In this document: in pieces, positions 1-9,493 of the stretch | How positions within the stretch are numbered: the first letter of the stretch is position 1 | How the letters are laid out: each line of letters starts with the position of its first letter | Source: Catenovulum agarivorans YM01 | GTDB lineage: Bacteria > Pseudomonadota > Gammaproteobacteria > Enterobacterales > Alteromonadaceae | NCBI RefSeq assembly: GCF_000281085.1 | Contig: NZ_JH767522.1 | Location: forward strand, 291,918-355,917 | DNA: 64,000 nt | Direction of reading: 5' to 3' | Program-made: the position numbers and the translations under genes | The notes under the pieces: model-generated | What the model saw: only the letters and a program-made list of their open reading frames with translations | The model's database searches: none | Told to the model about the DNA's origin: nothing

Positions 1-380
1 GGACTAATGTTGCTATCGTCAATTTAGATGGTGTTAATGTTGCAGTCGACCCAACTAAAGGTTACCCAACCGGTGGCGAAGACGACAATAACTCAAGTGC
101 CAATTCACTTACAGCCGAAGACTGCCAGCAAATATTTGTGCGTATTTTGCAAAGCTCACCAAAAATTACCACCAGCTTTGCCGGCAACAATAACCAGAGT
201 TTCGCTGAAAACGATTATTACACCATAACCAGTAGCAGTAATGGCCAAAGCACTTGTTTATATTATTTGGTGCAAACGATTAAAAATAGCACAGGAGCGC
301 CAAATGGCACAGGGTCAGGTAATGGTTTTGAATATTTGCCACTAACAGGGCAAATAAGCGTTTTTAGTAATAACCAATAG
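1..380 (+). CDS. mshB: MSHA-type minor/major pilin, C-terminal part (MshB-like), 5' end outside window
   Basis: The reading frame is open from base 3 to the TAG at 378-380, so this is the last ~125 residues of a gene that begins upstream. The visible part has the low-complexity, Asn/Ser/Thr-rich globular tail of type IVa pilins, with two cysteines (in EDCQQ and STCLYY) that could form the usual C-terminal disulfide. The N-terminal pilin helix is not in view, so family membership rests on position: it lies directly upstream of mshA, where mshB sits in MSHA loci. A terminator hairpin overlaps its stop codon. It could instead be a second MshA paralogue. Confidence 0.7.
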   Translation, partial: TNVAIVNLDGVNVAVDPTKGYPTGGEDDNNSSANSLTAEDCQQIFVRILQSSPKITTSFAGNNNQSFAENDYYTITSSSNGQSTCLYYLVQTIKNSTGAPNGTGSGNGFEYLPLTGQISVFSNNQ

Positions 381-409
381 TCAGCTGTAATTGGTTTGTT
401 TATTTTTTG
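372..409 (+). terminator. Rho-independent terminator upstream of mshA
   Basis: AACCAAT (372-378) pairs with ATTGGTT (390-396) across an 11-nt loop and is followed by a T-rich run (397-409). The stem overlaps the stop codon of the preceding pilin gene. It would separate the upstream msh genes from mshA. Confidence 0.6.
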
Positions 410-518
410 TGCAAAATCACATTTCGTAAATATATATTCACGACTTTAACCTTTTTGCCATGGTAAAGATTTAAAAAATCATCTAAATTTAACTTATACG
501 TTTAACACGAGGTAAATT

Positions 519-971
519 ATGAAACGATCGCAACAACAAGGCTTCACTCTGATTGAGTTGATAGTAGTAATCGTAATATTAGGTATTCTAGCAGTAACAG
601 CTGCACCTAGATTTATCGACATTCAAGATGAAGCGGATTTGTCAGTAGCAGAGGCTATTGAGGGTTCAATTGTCAGCGCAGTCAATATGGTGCATGCCAA
701 AGCTTTAGTACAAGACGCGTTAGGAAACAATGATGAAACAACAGTTGCGACAACAGTAGTAGCTGATGGCCACGTTGATACTGACTTTGGTTATCCTGAA
801 AGTACAGCCCAAGGTATTGGAGCTATTATTGATTTGCCTTCAGATTGGGCTATCGCTTACTCTGGTAATACAGCGACCTTCTCAAAAGGCGACTGTAGTG
901 TTGTTTACACCCAAGCAACTAGCTTGGCTGAAGTGGGTCGAATTACCGGTAATGCAGAATGTGACCCATAA
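519..971 (+). CDS. mshA: MSHA major pilin MshA
   Basis: 150-residue type IVa prepilin, the structural subunit of the mannose-sensitive haemagglutinin pilus used for surface attachment. The prepilin peptidase site is textbook: leader MKRSQQQG then FTLIEL, with Glu at mature position 5, followed by the hydrophobic polymerisation helix (about residues 9-32) and the MshA-like stretch AVTAAPRF. Two cysteines near the C terminus (GDCSVV and AECDP) bracket the D-region loop. The start ATG has an ACGAGG Shine-Dalgarno about 7 bases upstream. The gene is flanked on both sides by terminator-like hairpins, suggesting a separate, abundant transcript as expected for a major pilin. Confidence 0.92.
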   Translation: MKRSQQQGFTLIELIVVIVILGILAVTAAPRFIDIQDEADLSVAEAIEGSIVSAVNMVHAKALVQDALGNNDETTVATTVVADGHVDTDFGYPESTAQGIGAIIDLPSDWAIAYSGNTATFSKGDCSVVYTQATSLAEVGRITGNAECDP

Positions 972-981
972 ACATACTCAG

Positions 982-1015
982 GTCAGTTGAGGCTCCAATG
1001 AGCCTCAATTCTGAC
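982..1015 (+). terminator. Strong hairpin between mshA and mshC (terminator/attenuator)
   Basis: TTGAGGCT (987-994) pairs perfectly with AGCCTCAA (1001-1008) over a 6-base loop, and GTCAG (982-986) further pairs with CTGAC (1011-1015) with a TT bulge. There is no long T tract, so it may be an attenuator or an mRNA 3'-end stabiliser. An ATG in the loop (998) with GAGG in the stem would be sequestered by it. Confidence 0.6.
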
Positions 1016-1042
1016 TTCGAAGCTCCCACAAACTTCCCTGAT

Positions 1043-1543
1043 ATGCTAAAGCCCACTCAAAACACCGGCTTTACTCTCGTAGAACTTATTGTTGTTATTC
1101 TTCTTATTGGTATTTTGGCTGTTACCGCATTACCCAAAATGGGCCTGGTACAAAACGATAGCCACACTCTCGAATATAGAGATAGACTAATCAATGTGTT
1201 ACGCCACACCCAACTGCAGGCTATGCAGAATACAAATATAATCCTACCGGACTGCCATCGAGTACTCATAGAACAGACTCGCTTTGGACAAAACAATAAC
1301 TGCGGTAACAATACATTACCAAACACCTTTGAAAACGACTTTTTGGGCATAAGCAGCGCAGAGGCCAGTGAAGGAAACTTAACCATTTCAGCGACCAATC
1401 AAGCCAACGATCCTGTATTTGATATTCGCTTTAATGCTTTAGGCCAACCCCAACAAGATTGCAATGGCGGCTGTAGTATTCAAATATCTGGCACCTTAAC
1501 AGCTACAATAACGATAGAATCGCAAGGATATATCCACAGATGA
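1043..1543 (+). CDS. mshC: MSHA minor pseudopilin MshC (GspH/FimT-like prepilin)
   Basis: Prepilin of the MSHA pilus with the cleavage motif NTG then FTLVEL and a hydrophobic N-terminal helix; the body has four cysteines including NGGCSIQI. I chose the ATG at 1043, giving a 9-residue leader like those of mshA and mshD. An in-frame ATG at 998 has a GAGG upstream but lies in the loop of the mshA-mshC hairpin and would give an unusual 24-residue leader. The stop overlaps the mshD start as ATGA (1540-1543), so translation is probably coupled. Its likely role is pilus-tip initiation as a minor pilin. Confidence 0.85.
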   Translation: MLKPTQNTGFTLVELIVVILLIGILAVTALPKMGLVQNDSHTLEYRDRLINVLRHTQLQAMQNTNIILPDCHRVLIEQTRFGQNNNCGNNTLPNTFENDFLGISSAEASEGNLTISATNQANDPVFDIRFNALGQPQQDCNGGCSIQISGTLTATITIESQGYIHR

Positions 1544-2100
1544 ATAGATATATCCAACAAGGTTTTACCCTAATAGAAATAGTTATCGGCATAGTGGTGT
1601 TGTCTATCACTTTTAGTTATTTCACTCATGTACTGACCAATAGCAATAAATTTATTGCAGACCCTTGGTATCAAGTGCGCGCCTCTGAACTTGGTTCAGC
1701 TTTATTAAATGAAATTTTAGCTAAATCCTTTGATGAAAATTCAGATAGAGTCAGTGGCACAACACGCTGCTCAAGTGCTGATACAGGTGCGCCAACTTGC
1801 ACAACTGCCGCTAACTTTGGAGCGGATACCAACGAAGATAGCCGCGATGATTATGATGATGTTGACGATTATCACGGACTTAGTTCTACAGGGGGGGATA
1901 TTATTGAGTTAAGTATGCCAACCAACACTGCATTGGTGCAAAACTACGCCAGTTATCAATTATCCGTCACTGTTATTTATGATGCTGACTTTGACGGTGC
2001 GGCTGATGGCAGCATAGGTGCACATAAACTGATTCAAATTAGTGTTACCGACCCAATAGGTAATCAAACTGTGTTTAGCGCATATAGGAGTAACTTCTAA
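1540..2100 (+). CDS. mshD: MSHA minor pilin MshD
   Basis: 186-residue prepilin with leader MNRYIQQG followed by FTLIEI and a hydrophobic helix (residues 9-30). The middle is acidic and Asp-rich (residues 95-115, DDYDDVDDYHG), as is common in MshD. It starts inside the mshC stop (ATGA) and its TAA overlaps the mshO start (TAATG at 2098-2102). The order C-D-O-P-Q matches Vibrio and Shewanella MSHA loci, which is the main support for the individual names. Confidence 0.87.
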   Translation: MNRYIQQGFTLIEIVIGIVVLSITFSYFTHVLTNSNKFIADPWYQVRASELGSALLNEILAKSFDENSDRVSGTTRCSSADTGAPTCTTAANFGADTNEDSRDDYDDVDDYHGLSSTGGDIIELSMPTNTALVQNYASYQLSVTVIYDADFDGAADGSIGAHKLIQISVTDPIGNQTVFSAYRSNF

Positions 2101-2945
2101 TGCGTAAACAACAGCTTAACAAAGATGCTGGTTTCACCTTAATTGAATTGGTTATGGCGATTGTTGTACTAGGTATAGTTGGTATTACCACCAGCAAATT
2201 TGTTGGTTGGGGCGCGACTTATTATGTTGATGTCAGTGAACGCCAACTGGTATTAGATGATAGCCGCTTTGTGATTGAAAGACTCACACGCGAATTACGT
2301 AGCGCTGTGCCCTATAGCTTGCGCACGCTTAACGACACAGACAACAACACAGCATGTATTGAATACATACCTATAGTCACAAGTGCAAAATACCTAGATG
2401 CGCCAATATCCCCAACCAGCAGTAGTTCACTTAAATTGGTTAGTCCGACTTCAGGCACTATCACAGCTGGCAGCCAAATAAGCATATATCCAACAGCAGT
2501 TGCTGATGTGTATAACTCAGCCAATCAGCAAACATTCACAATTGACTCAGTAGATGCGGTCGATGAAGACACCGAATCGCAAGTCATTCATTTTGCAGCG
2601 AGTATTAGTATAGGCCAAGGCTCACCAGCAAGCCGTTATTATCAATGGACGACGCCTGTCAGTTATTGTTTAGAAAACAGTAAAATTTATCGCTATCAAG
2701 GTTATCCAGCAGCAGTTGACCAATTTAATCCAACTGAACTAAAAGCAGCAGACGACGTAAGTTATAGTTTAATGGCAGAAAATGTCTCAAATTCAGTTTT
2801 AACTGAAGCACCTTTCCATGTTGATTCACATGCCAGTTTGTTACGCCACGGCCAAGTGGCAATTTACCTAGAGTTTTCTCGCCTAACCGACAATAATGAA
2901 AGTATGTTCTTTCATCACTTAGTGCAGATACCGAATGCGCCTTAA
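2100..2945 (+). CDS. mshO: MSHA minor pilin MshO
   Basis: 281-residue prepilin with leader ending KDAG and mature start FTLIEL, then a hydrophobic helix. It is longer than the other minor pilins, as MshO usually is, and resembles GspJ/PilW-type pseudopilins in having a large C-terminal globular domain. It overlaps mshD by one base and mshP by 11 bases. In the assembled machine it would form part of the pilus initiation complex in the inner membrane. Confidence 0.87.
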   Translation: MRKQQLNKDAGFTLIELVMAIVVLGIVGITTSKFVGWGATYYVDVSERQLVLDDSRFVIERLTRELRSAVPYSLRTLNDTDNNTACIEYIPIVTSAKYLDAPISPTSSSSLKLVSPTSGTITAGSQISIYPTAVADVYNSANQQTFTIDSVDAVDEDTESQVIHFAASISIGQGSPASRYYQWTTPVSYCLENSKIYRYQGYPAAVDQFNPTELKAADDVSYSLMAENVSNSVLTEAPFHVDSHASLLRHGQVAIYLEFSRLTDNNESMFFHHLVQIPNAP

Positions 2946-3366
2946 CCAATATCGAACTCAAAACAAACAGCAAGGCAGCAGCTTAGTTATCGCACTGTTT
3001 GTTTTAGTGTTTTTGTCGATTTTATTGGCTGGCGTTATGCGTTCGTTAAGTGTTTCTAATATTAATGTTGCTTACGAAATTGTTGGTTTACGAGCGCTCA
3101 GCAGTGCTCAAAGCGGTATTCAAATTGCATTAAGCCGCTTATACCCAACCAGTTCAACAGATGTAGGCGACTGCGATGACGTAGGCGACCCGGTTACTTT
3201 GCCCAATATCAATGGTTTTCGCGGTTGCAGTGTTAAATTGCAGTGTGATCGCCGTGCAGGTGTTGTTAATGGCAAGGACTTATTAACCATAACCAGCACA
3301 GCAACTTGTACTGTGAGTGATCTAGAAACCACTCGTTCGGTTAGTGTCGAGGCGGTTAATTTATGA
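2935..3366 (+). CDS. mshP: MSHA biogenesis protein MshP
   Basis: 143 residues. After a short basic N terminus (about residues 1-13) there is a single hydrophobic helix (SLVIALFVLVFLSILLAGV, about 15-33). It has the QGSSL junction typical of PilX/MshP-like minor pilins, which lack the canonical FTLIE motif. Four cysteines occur in the periplasmic part. The start overlaps mshO by 11 bases and the end overlaps mshQ as ATGA, giving a translationally coupled series. Confidence 0.85.
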   Translation: MRLNQYRTQNKQQGSSLVIALFVLVFLSILLAGVMRSLSVSNINVAYEIVGLRALSSAQSGIQIALSRLYPTSSTDVGDCDDVGDPVTLPNINGFRGCSVKLQCDRRAGVVNGKDLLTITSTATCTVSDLETTRSVSVEAVNL

Positions 3367-6300
3367 GAACTATATTAGCAATTCTACTCTTTAGCCTACT
3401 GGCTTTAGCGCATAACCCGCTATTAGCCGCCACTTGTGATGATGTATTTGCTGGCACAGTAAACTCAAATTATAACCAAGGCCAGTTAACCATGTATAAC
3501 TCGGCGCGTTTGAGCAACGAGCCAAATCCAACTGAATTACCGTTTAAATCCTTAGTTGCTGCTCATTCGAATTCGTGCGGAACAGGGGTTAGCTGTGATG
3601 TCAGTGGTTCAAGCGCAGATTCTATTAGTTTGCCAACCTTCCAAAGCTCAAATAGCTCAACGTATGTTGGTGTTTATAGTGGCCAAAGTTTTGAGTTTAC
3701 TGCAAGCAACTATGGCAGCGTTGGTTTTAGTTCCGATGCAACCGGAACTTTTGCTAGTGCAAATACCAGTTACCACTTTAAAAATTTTGATTTATATGGC
3801 ACCTCACAAGTTTCTTTCCCCCCAGGTGATTATTATTTTGATAACTTATCTTTATCTAGCGATAGTAAAATTCTGTTAGATAGCAGTAAAGGCACTGGCA
3901 GTGTCAGATTTCATATAAACGGACGCTTATCTGTATACAATCAAACAAGTATTAATCTCAATGGCGATCCAAATGATTTTGTCATTTTCATTCACTCTGA
4001 CAACAACCAAACAGGTTTATCCATAAGTAGTACAGGGCAAATTTACGCTTTTGTGTATGTTAATGGATTCAAAAAACAAAGTAGTGTCTATGGCTCGACA
4101 GAACTGCACAATAACGCATATATCAAAGGCAGGCTGTCAACCGCCAACCTAACCATGACCTCTGACGCTCATATAGAGTATGCAGGAGACGTAAACCAAG
4201 CAACGCTAGGCGACACTTGTACACAAAGCGCAAGTTTTACCTGTCCAGCTTTAAGCCCACACAGCAGTGATGTCACTCTTAATGAGTTTCATATTGAAAA
4301 TAACAACAACTGGATGGAGCTATATATTGATGCCGATGCAAGCAATTCGATAAATCTTAAAGACTGGAAATTGTTAGCCAATGGAGTAAATTCACCAAGT
4401 AAATTTGAATTCACACTATTTTCAGTCGATGCCTACTATCAAGCCGATGACTACCTTATATTTGCAGAAGACGCGAATAATTCAGATTTTGCCCATCTAA
4501 CAAGCAACTATTTAATCAGTAAATCCGAAGTAGATTGGCATAACAATTTTCAAGAGATATTGTTATTAGATGAAAATGGCGAGTTTGTTCATTACCTTCG
4601 CTCACCATCGGACGGCCACAATAGTAACGATTGGACTGATTGTGAAAGCCAATATCCAAATGCAAGCACCATAATTGATTCACCAGGTAATAATTCCACC
4701 GCTTGTGCTACAACAGATGGCGACAAAACAAGTAATCAGTGGGATACAGGCTGTGCAAACCAAACCCCTGGGCAATCGAACGCTGGCACATCGGTCAATC
4801 ACTACGAAATTACCCATGACACCAGTGCACTAACGTGCAGCACAGCCTCAGTAGTAGTTAAAGCCTGCGCCAATGCCAGTTGTGATTTATACACACAAGT
4901 CACCAGTGCAACTTTAACTAAAACCATAGGCGCAACAACCACAACAGTCGACGCCAATAGTTTTACTGGCAGTAAAAGCATCAGTATCAGTCAAAGCAGC
5001 GCCGCAACCTTAACCCTAGGTTTAAGCAATTTATCCCCTTCTGCGCCTGTAACTTGCAACGGTGGTGGCAATTGCCAACTAGTGTTTAGCGACTCAGGTT
5101 TTGTAGTCAGTGATGCCAATATTGAATCATGCAGCTCTGGCAGTATTACAATTCAGGCGTTAAAGACAGATCAAAGCCAAAACTGCGCCCCAGCTTGGAC
5201 AGGCTCCCGCACTGTGCAAATGTTATTTAGCCATAGCAATAAACAAGGCAGTGTAAATATGCAAGTAGGCGATACTAGCTATGCTGTTGGTTCTACCCAT
5301 AATATATCCGCTAGTTTTAATGCTTCAGCACAAGCGACACTAAACATAAGCTATGCAGACGCTGGCGCTGTAACAGTGCAAGTGTCTGATCCCAACTCAG
5401 TGCTAAATAGTGATACAGCCAATATCAATTTTTATCCGAACAAGTTAGCAGTAAGCTCAAGTTCAACCACTAATAATATGGCGGTGAACAGCGACTTTAA
5501 TCTAAACATATCGGCTCAATGTAGTGACAATACTGTTACCCCAAGTTACCAACCCAGCCAACTGCAGTTAGATTTAACCCGCGCGACCCCAGCCCCTAAC
5601 CTTGGTGGCGAAGAAGCAAATTTAACTTATAGTGCTTCAGGCCAAGTCACCTCACAAGCAGGCTTCAGCAACTCAGTCGGCACTAGCTTTAGCAGTGGCT
5701 CGTATGCCTACAACCAAAGTAAAATTGACGAATACGGGGTTTATCAGTTGCAAGTGCAAGATGTAAATTATTTATCACTTGGTAATATCACTTCCAATGT
5801 TTTATCACTCGGTACTTTTATCCCTGTACAATTGAATATTTATGCCGCGGATGAAAGTTATCCAGCAGGCTTTACTGACAACCGAGCACAAGGCCAATAT
5901 CAAAACGTCAATTTAACCAATACATACCTAGGACAAACATTCTCATACTCAACTCAGCCAGCAGTGGCGATTATTGGTGTTGACGCATTAGGCAATGCAC
6001 TCAAAAACTATACTGCCGCGTTAGGTACAGCCAATTTAAGTGCGGATCCAGATAAAATCACAGTAAGTGCAACAGATAACAGTATTAACTTAACCAGCAG
6101 CCTGAATGCAGGCAGTTTGGCTGACAACAGCGATGGCAGTTTTACTTATCTATTTTCAGCCGACGACAACTTCCAACATCAAAAAACCGCAGCAAATCAA
6201 ACAACAGCCCCATTTAACACCAATATCAGTTTAGCTTTTGCAAACGGGGCATTTTTTGATAGCAACAATGGTTTAATTGCCAGCGTCGCCGACAGCTTTG

Positions 6301-6791
6301 TTCCAACCTCGGCTAATATAGTCAGCGCTCGATTAGTGTTGGGCAACAATTATGGCCCAGAAACAGATGATCTTACCCTGCCAATCAGCATAAAAATATA
6401 TGATGGCGGCAACTGGAATACTTCGTCAGCCGACAATACTACAAGTTTGCCTTCATCAATTTTTACCATAGGCTCACAAACTCATGCCATTGGCGAAAAT
6501 TGGTTTAACCAATACAGCTTAGCCACAGGAGCCACCAGTAACTTGTTATACCCAGCTACCACGACCAATATGATTAATGCACAAAGTGGACTATTAAATT
6601 TTTTATTTGCAGCACCAGGTGAAGGAAATCAAGGCTCATTAGCTCTACAGGCAACATTAAGCAGTTATCCATTTTTACAGTACGATTGGGATCAAGATGG
6701 TAATTTAGACACAAATATAACAACTGAATTAGTTTGGGGAATTTATCGAGGCAATGATCGGATTATTCATTGGCGAGAGATTTTTCAATAA
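3363..6791 (+). CDS. mshQ: MSHA biogenesis protein MshQ (large extracellular adhesin-like protein)
   Basis: 1142 residues with a signal peptide (residues 1-22, ending LLAAT). The N-terminal ~270 residues are beta-rich with NSS/GTGS repeats. Residues about 290-430 resemble a lamin-tail-type beta domain (LNEFHIENNNNWMELY). The C-terminal ~600 residues have the Ser/Thr-rich, cysteine-punctuated character of the MshQ/DUF6701 family and end with WGIYRGNDRIIHWRE, typical of that family. MshQ is thought to sit at the pilus tip, PilY1-like, but its exact role is not established. It overlaps mshP by 4 bases and closes the locus. Confidence 0.88.
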   Translation: MRTILAILLFSLLALAHNPLLAATCDDVFAGTVNSNYNQGQLTMYNSARLSNEPNPTELPFKSLVAAHSNSCGTGVSCDVSGSSADSISLPTFQSSNSSTYVGVYSGQSFEFTASNYGSVGFSSDATGTFASANTSYHFKNFDLYGTSQVSFPPGDYYFDNLSLSSDSKILLDSSKGTGSVRFHINGRLSVYNQTSINLNGDPNDFVIFIHSDNNQTGLSISSTGQIYAFVYVNGFKKQSSVYGSTELHNNAYIKGRLSTANLTMTSDAHIEYAGDVNQATLGDTCTQSASFTCPALSPHSSDVTLNEFHIENNNNWMELYIDADASNSINLKDWKLLANGVNSPSKFEFTLFSVDAYYQADDYLIFAEDANNSDFAHLTSNYLISKSEVDWHNNFQEILLLDENGEFVHYLRSPSDGHNSNDWTDCESQYPNASTIIDSPGNNSTACATTDGDKTSNQWDTGCANQTPGQSNAGTSVNHYEITHDTSALTCSTASVVVKACANASCDLYTQVTSATLTKTIGATTTTVDANSFTGSKSISISQSSAATLTLGLSNLSPSAPVTCNGGGNCQLVFSDSGFVVSDANIESCSSGSITIQALKTDQSQNCAPAWTGSRTVQMLFSHSNKQGSVNMQVGDTSYAVGSTHNISASFNASAQATLNISYADAGAVTVQVSDPNSVLNSDTANINFYPNKLAVSSSSTTNNMAVNSDFNLNISAQCSDNTVTPSYQPSQLQLDLTRATPAPNLGGEEANLTYSASGQVTSQAGFSNSVGTSFSSGSYAYNQSKIDEYGVYQLQVQDVNYLSLGNITSNVLSLGTFIPVQLNIYAADESYPAGFTDNRAQGQYQNVNLTNTYLGQTFSYSTQPAVAIIGVDALGNALKNYTAALGTANLSADPDKITVSATDNSINLTSSLNAGSLADNSDGSFTYLFSADDNFQHQKTAANQTTAPFNTNISLAFANGAFFDSNNGLIASVADSFVPTSANIVSARLVLGNNYGPETDDLTLPISIKIYDGGNWNTSSADNTTSLPSSIFTIGSQTHAIGENWFNQYSLATGATSNLLYPATTTNMINAQSGLLNFLFAAPGEGNQGSLALQATLSSYPFLQYDWDQDGNLDTNITTELVWGIYRGNDRIIHWREIFQ

Positions 6792-6862
6792 ACCAAACTA
6801 GATAAATATACAAATTACGCAAAAGTCTGCTACTGTTAAGTCTTATGCGGAAGGAGTCTGTT

Positions 6863-7798
6863 ATGCTATCAACGCAATCGAGCGTGGCAACATCCACAAG
6901 AGATATTGAGTTTCTGCAACGCAGCATATCGCTTATATTAGCTTTGACTAAACAGCTAGACTCACTCTCATTAATTGACACCTTGTTTTTACGCTTATTT
7001 CGTTCAAGGTTGGTCTATCACGCCTGCATGTATGAAGTGCATCACAAACAAGGCTTAGAAATAAATCAAGCTGCAGATGGAAAACAACTCTTATTTAGGC
7101 AAATAGTTGAAAAACCTTGGCAAGCAAAAGATTCAAATGAACCAGCGCAGATAGTTGTAGAGAGTTTTTTATCGCAAAAACCCATGACTCAAGCGATTGA
7201 AGGCAAACGTACTAAATACTTAATCTTCCCGATTGTGCCCAGCTCAGGAAAAGTCGGCCACGCTCTAGAGTTACAAGCCATAGATGTTAGGGCTGTGCAC
7301 AATTTTTTAGCCGGTAATGTTATTTCTGTTTTCACCAATTTGTTGAAAATTTTTGAAAATATGGAGCGAGATCCGTTAACCGGTTTATACAATAAACAAT
7401 GCTTAGAAGTCTCATTGATTCGCTATGCACAACATGCATTAACTTGTGCTAATGACGCGAATAGAATGGATGAAAAAGAATGGTTGGCCTTTATAAAAAT
7501 CACCCCCAAAGTTGATGACAATCTTGAGCAACTACAAATATTGTTCGGCCAACAAATGCTTAAAACTTTTCGAAATACCGACTTAGTCTTTCGTTTTGCT
7601 GAAAATGAGTTTGTCGTTTTGCTTGTATGTAATGAAGAACAAGGCGTAAACTCAGCTGTCGACCGACTCACTCAAGTGATCAATAGCAGTGATAACGAGC
7701 AACTTCATACCCTTACAATATCAATGGCTTGTGCACAATTTATCGACAGCGCGTCCGTAAAAAACACGATTAATAATGCACGGTTATCACTGACTTAA
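6863..7798 (+). CDS. Degenerate GGDEF-domain protein
   Basis: About 311 residues. The N-terminal half looks like a GAF-type sensory region, and the C-terminal half (about 165-311) has the GGDEF fold start (DPLTGLYNKQCL). The active-site signature is ENEF in place of GGDEF, so diguanylate cyclase activity is not expected; a c-di-GMP or GTP effector role is possible. I prefer the ATG at 6863, which follows AAGGAG by 7 bases, over the upstream ATG at 6845. It follows mshQ by about 70 bases on the same strand. MSHA assembly is c-di-GMP controlled through MshE in Vibrio, so a regulatory link is plausible but inferred. Confidence 0.75.
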   Translation: MLSTQSSVATSTRDIEFLQRSISLILALTKQLDSLSLIDTLFLRLFRSRLVYHACMYEVHHKQGLEINQAADGKQLLFRQIVEKPWQAKDSNEPAQIVVESFLSQKPMTQAIEGKRTKYLIFPIVPSSGKVGHALELQAIDVRAVHNFLAGNVISVFTNLLKIFENMERDPLTGLYNKQCLEVSLIRYAQHALTCANDANRMDEKEWLAFIKITPKVDDNLEQLQILFGQQMLKTFRNTDLVFRFAENEFVVLLVCNEEQGVNSAVDRLTQVINSSDNEQLHTLTISMACAQFIDSASVKNTINNARLSLT

Positions 7799-7831
7799 AA
7801 TATAAACGTAACAGCTCACAAAATTACGAGT

Positions 7832-8146
7832 TTAACCACCAGCTAATTTCACTTTATAGCCGAGCTTTTCAAGTTCGGCTTTAATCACGTCGCGTTTATC
7901 GCCTTGAATTTCGATAACACCGTCTTTGACTGAACCACCTGTGCCACACTTTTTCTTCAGGTTTTGTGCTAATTTTTTCAGTTCATCGCCAACTAAAGGT
8001 AAACCCGCTACGGTAATCACCCCTTTGCCTTTACGCCCTGAAGTTTCACGACGAATACGCACAGCGCCATCAGCAAAAGTTTGTGCTTGCTCTTGAGGTT
8101 TGTCTTCAGTAATTCGACCTTTATCTGTGCTATAAACTAATGCCAT
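7832..8146 (-). CDS. yciH: SUI1/eIF1-family translation factor YciH
   Basis: 104-residue SUI1-domain protein. The family core is visible as RRETSGRKGKGVITVAGLP followed by KKKCGTGGSVKDGVIEIQGD, which matches bacterial YciH and eukaryotic eIF1. YciH is proposed to influence start-codon fidelity on the 30S subunit. GGGAG precedes the ATG at normal distance. It is transcribed divergently from mutY across about 115 bases. Confidence 0.92.
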   Translation of the reverse strand: MALVYSTDKGRITEDKPQEQAQTFADGAVRIRRETSGRKGKGVITVAGLPLVGDELKKLAQNLKKKCGTGGSVKDGVIEIQGDKRDVIKAELEKLGYKVKLAGG

Positions 8147-8263
8147 GCTTTACTCCCAACTGATGTAATTTGTATTAATTGATTGGTGCGATAGAATGCG
8201 CGGTTACAATAGCCCAGCACCAAAGCTAATTTTAACCACTTGCAGAATAAGATACAAAACTAT

Positions 8264-9322
8264 ATGGCTTCATTGCAGCAACAAACCGAATTCGGCGACT
8301 TAGTAATTAGTTGGTTTCACCAACATGGTCGCAAACACTTACCGTGGCAACAGAACAAAAGTTTATACAAAACTTGGTTATCAGAAGTCATGCTGCAACA
8401 AACCCAAGTAACCACAGTTATCCCCTACTTCGAGCGTTTTATCTCAAGCTTTCCGACTGTAGAAGCCTTGGCTGCCGCCGAGCAAGATCAGGTTTTGCAA
8501 CACTGGACCGGCCTAGGTTATTACGCCCGCGCACGTAACCTACATAAAGCGGCACAACAAATTGTCGAGCTGCATGGTGAGTTTCCAACCGACTTTGAGC
8601 AAGTATTAGCATTACCTGGCATAGGCCGTTCAACCGCTGGTGCAATCTTATCATTAACACTAGAACAGCCTTACCCAATTTTAGACGGCAATGTTAAACG
8701 TGTGCTCTGTCGTTATTTTAAAATTGAGCAATGGTCGGGTGAAAAGAAAGTACAGGACAAACTTTGGCAATTAGCCGAGCAAGTAACCCCCGCTATCGGC
8801 GTCAATCACTTTAACCAAGCTATGATGGATTTAGGCTCAGCGATTTGCAGCCGCAGCAAACCAAAATGTGATGATTGCCCACTGCAACAAAGTTGCCAAG
8901 CATATCAAGACAACTGCGTTAATCAGCTGCCAGTCCCTAGACCGAAAAAAGACAAACCTGTTAAACACACTTTTATGTATTTGCTCAAGCATGGTCAGCA
9001 GGTATTGTTAAATAAACGTCCACCTACGGGTATTTGGGGCGGTTTGTACACACTACCTGAATCTGAACGCCAATTAACCTTAGGTGAAGTTGAGCATTTA
9101 TTTGCTTTGGTTGGACGCAAACAAACTCAACTTGAAGCGTTTCGACATACTTTCACCCATTATCATTTAGATATTCAGCCAATTTTAGTTGAGGTTGAGC
9201 AGGTTAACTCAAGCATTAAAGAATCTGACGATGTTTGGTTTGATTTAAATAGTGAAGCTGAGTTTGGTATGGCGACTCCCACTAAGAATTTGTTAGCTGA
9301 AGTGATAGCAGGCAAATTCTAG
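8264..9322 (+). CDS. mutY: A/G-specific adenine DNA glycosylase MutY
   Basis: Removes adenine mispaired with 8-oxoguanine. Key residues are present: catalytic Glu (E41 in WLSEVMLQQ), catalytic Asp (D141 in LDGNVKRV) after the helix-hairpin-helix ([11 protein letters not shown]), and the [4Fe-4S] ligands C195, C202, C205, C211 in the C-x6-C-x2-C-x5-C pattern. The C-terminal third is the NUDIX-like domain ([15 protein letters not shown]) that recognises 8-oxoG. The ATG at 8264 gives 352 residues, close to the 350 of E. coli; an in-frame TTG at 8240 would add 8. In relatives yggX normally follows mutY directly; here three genes separate them. Confidence 0.96.
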   Translation: MASLQQQTEFGDLVISWFHQHGRKHLPWQQNKSLYKTWLSEVMLQQTQVTTVIPYFERFISSFPTVEALAAAEQDQVLQHWTGLGYYARARNLHKAAQQIVELHGEFPTDFEQVLALPGIGRSTAGAILSLTLEQPYPILDGNVKRVLCRYFKIEQWSGEKKVQDKLWQLAEQVTPAIGVNHFNQAMMDLGSAICSRSKPKCDDCPLQQSCQAYQDNCVNQLPVPRPKKDKPVKHTFMYLLKHGQQVLLNKRPPTGIWGGLYTLPESERQLTLGEVEHLFALVGRKQTQLEAFRHTFTHYHLDIQPILVEVEQVNSSIKESDDVWFDLNSEAEFGMATPTKNLLAEVIAGKF

Positions 9323-9493
9323 CTGTGAAAATTGGGTAATTGATGTTGGTTAATAAACAGGCTAATATTACGCCAACAAATGTAAACGTTATCAGTGATT
9401 GTGCGAAATAAGTCGTCTTATATTTCGAGGTGCAAATACGTTGCAAGTTAAGTGCAATATAATCGAGTTGCAGTAATAAAAATGCCAAGAAGG

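Noticed and set aside
6763-7671. Minus-strand open frames across the GGDEF gene
   Set aside because: Shadows of the plus-strand coding region, which has the AAGGAG ribosome-binding site and recognisable domain start.
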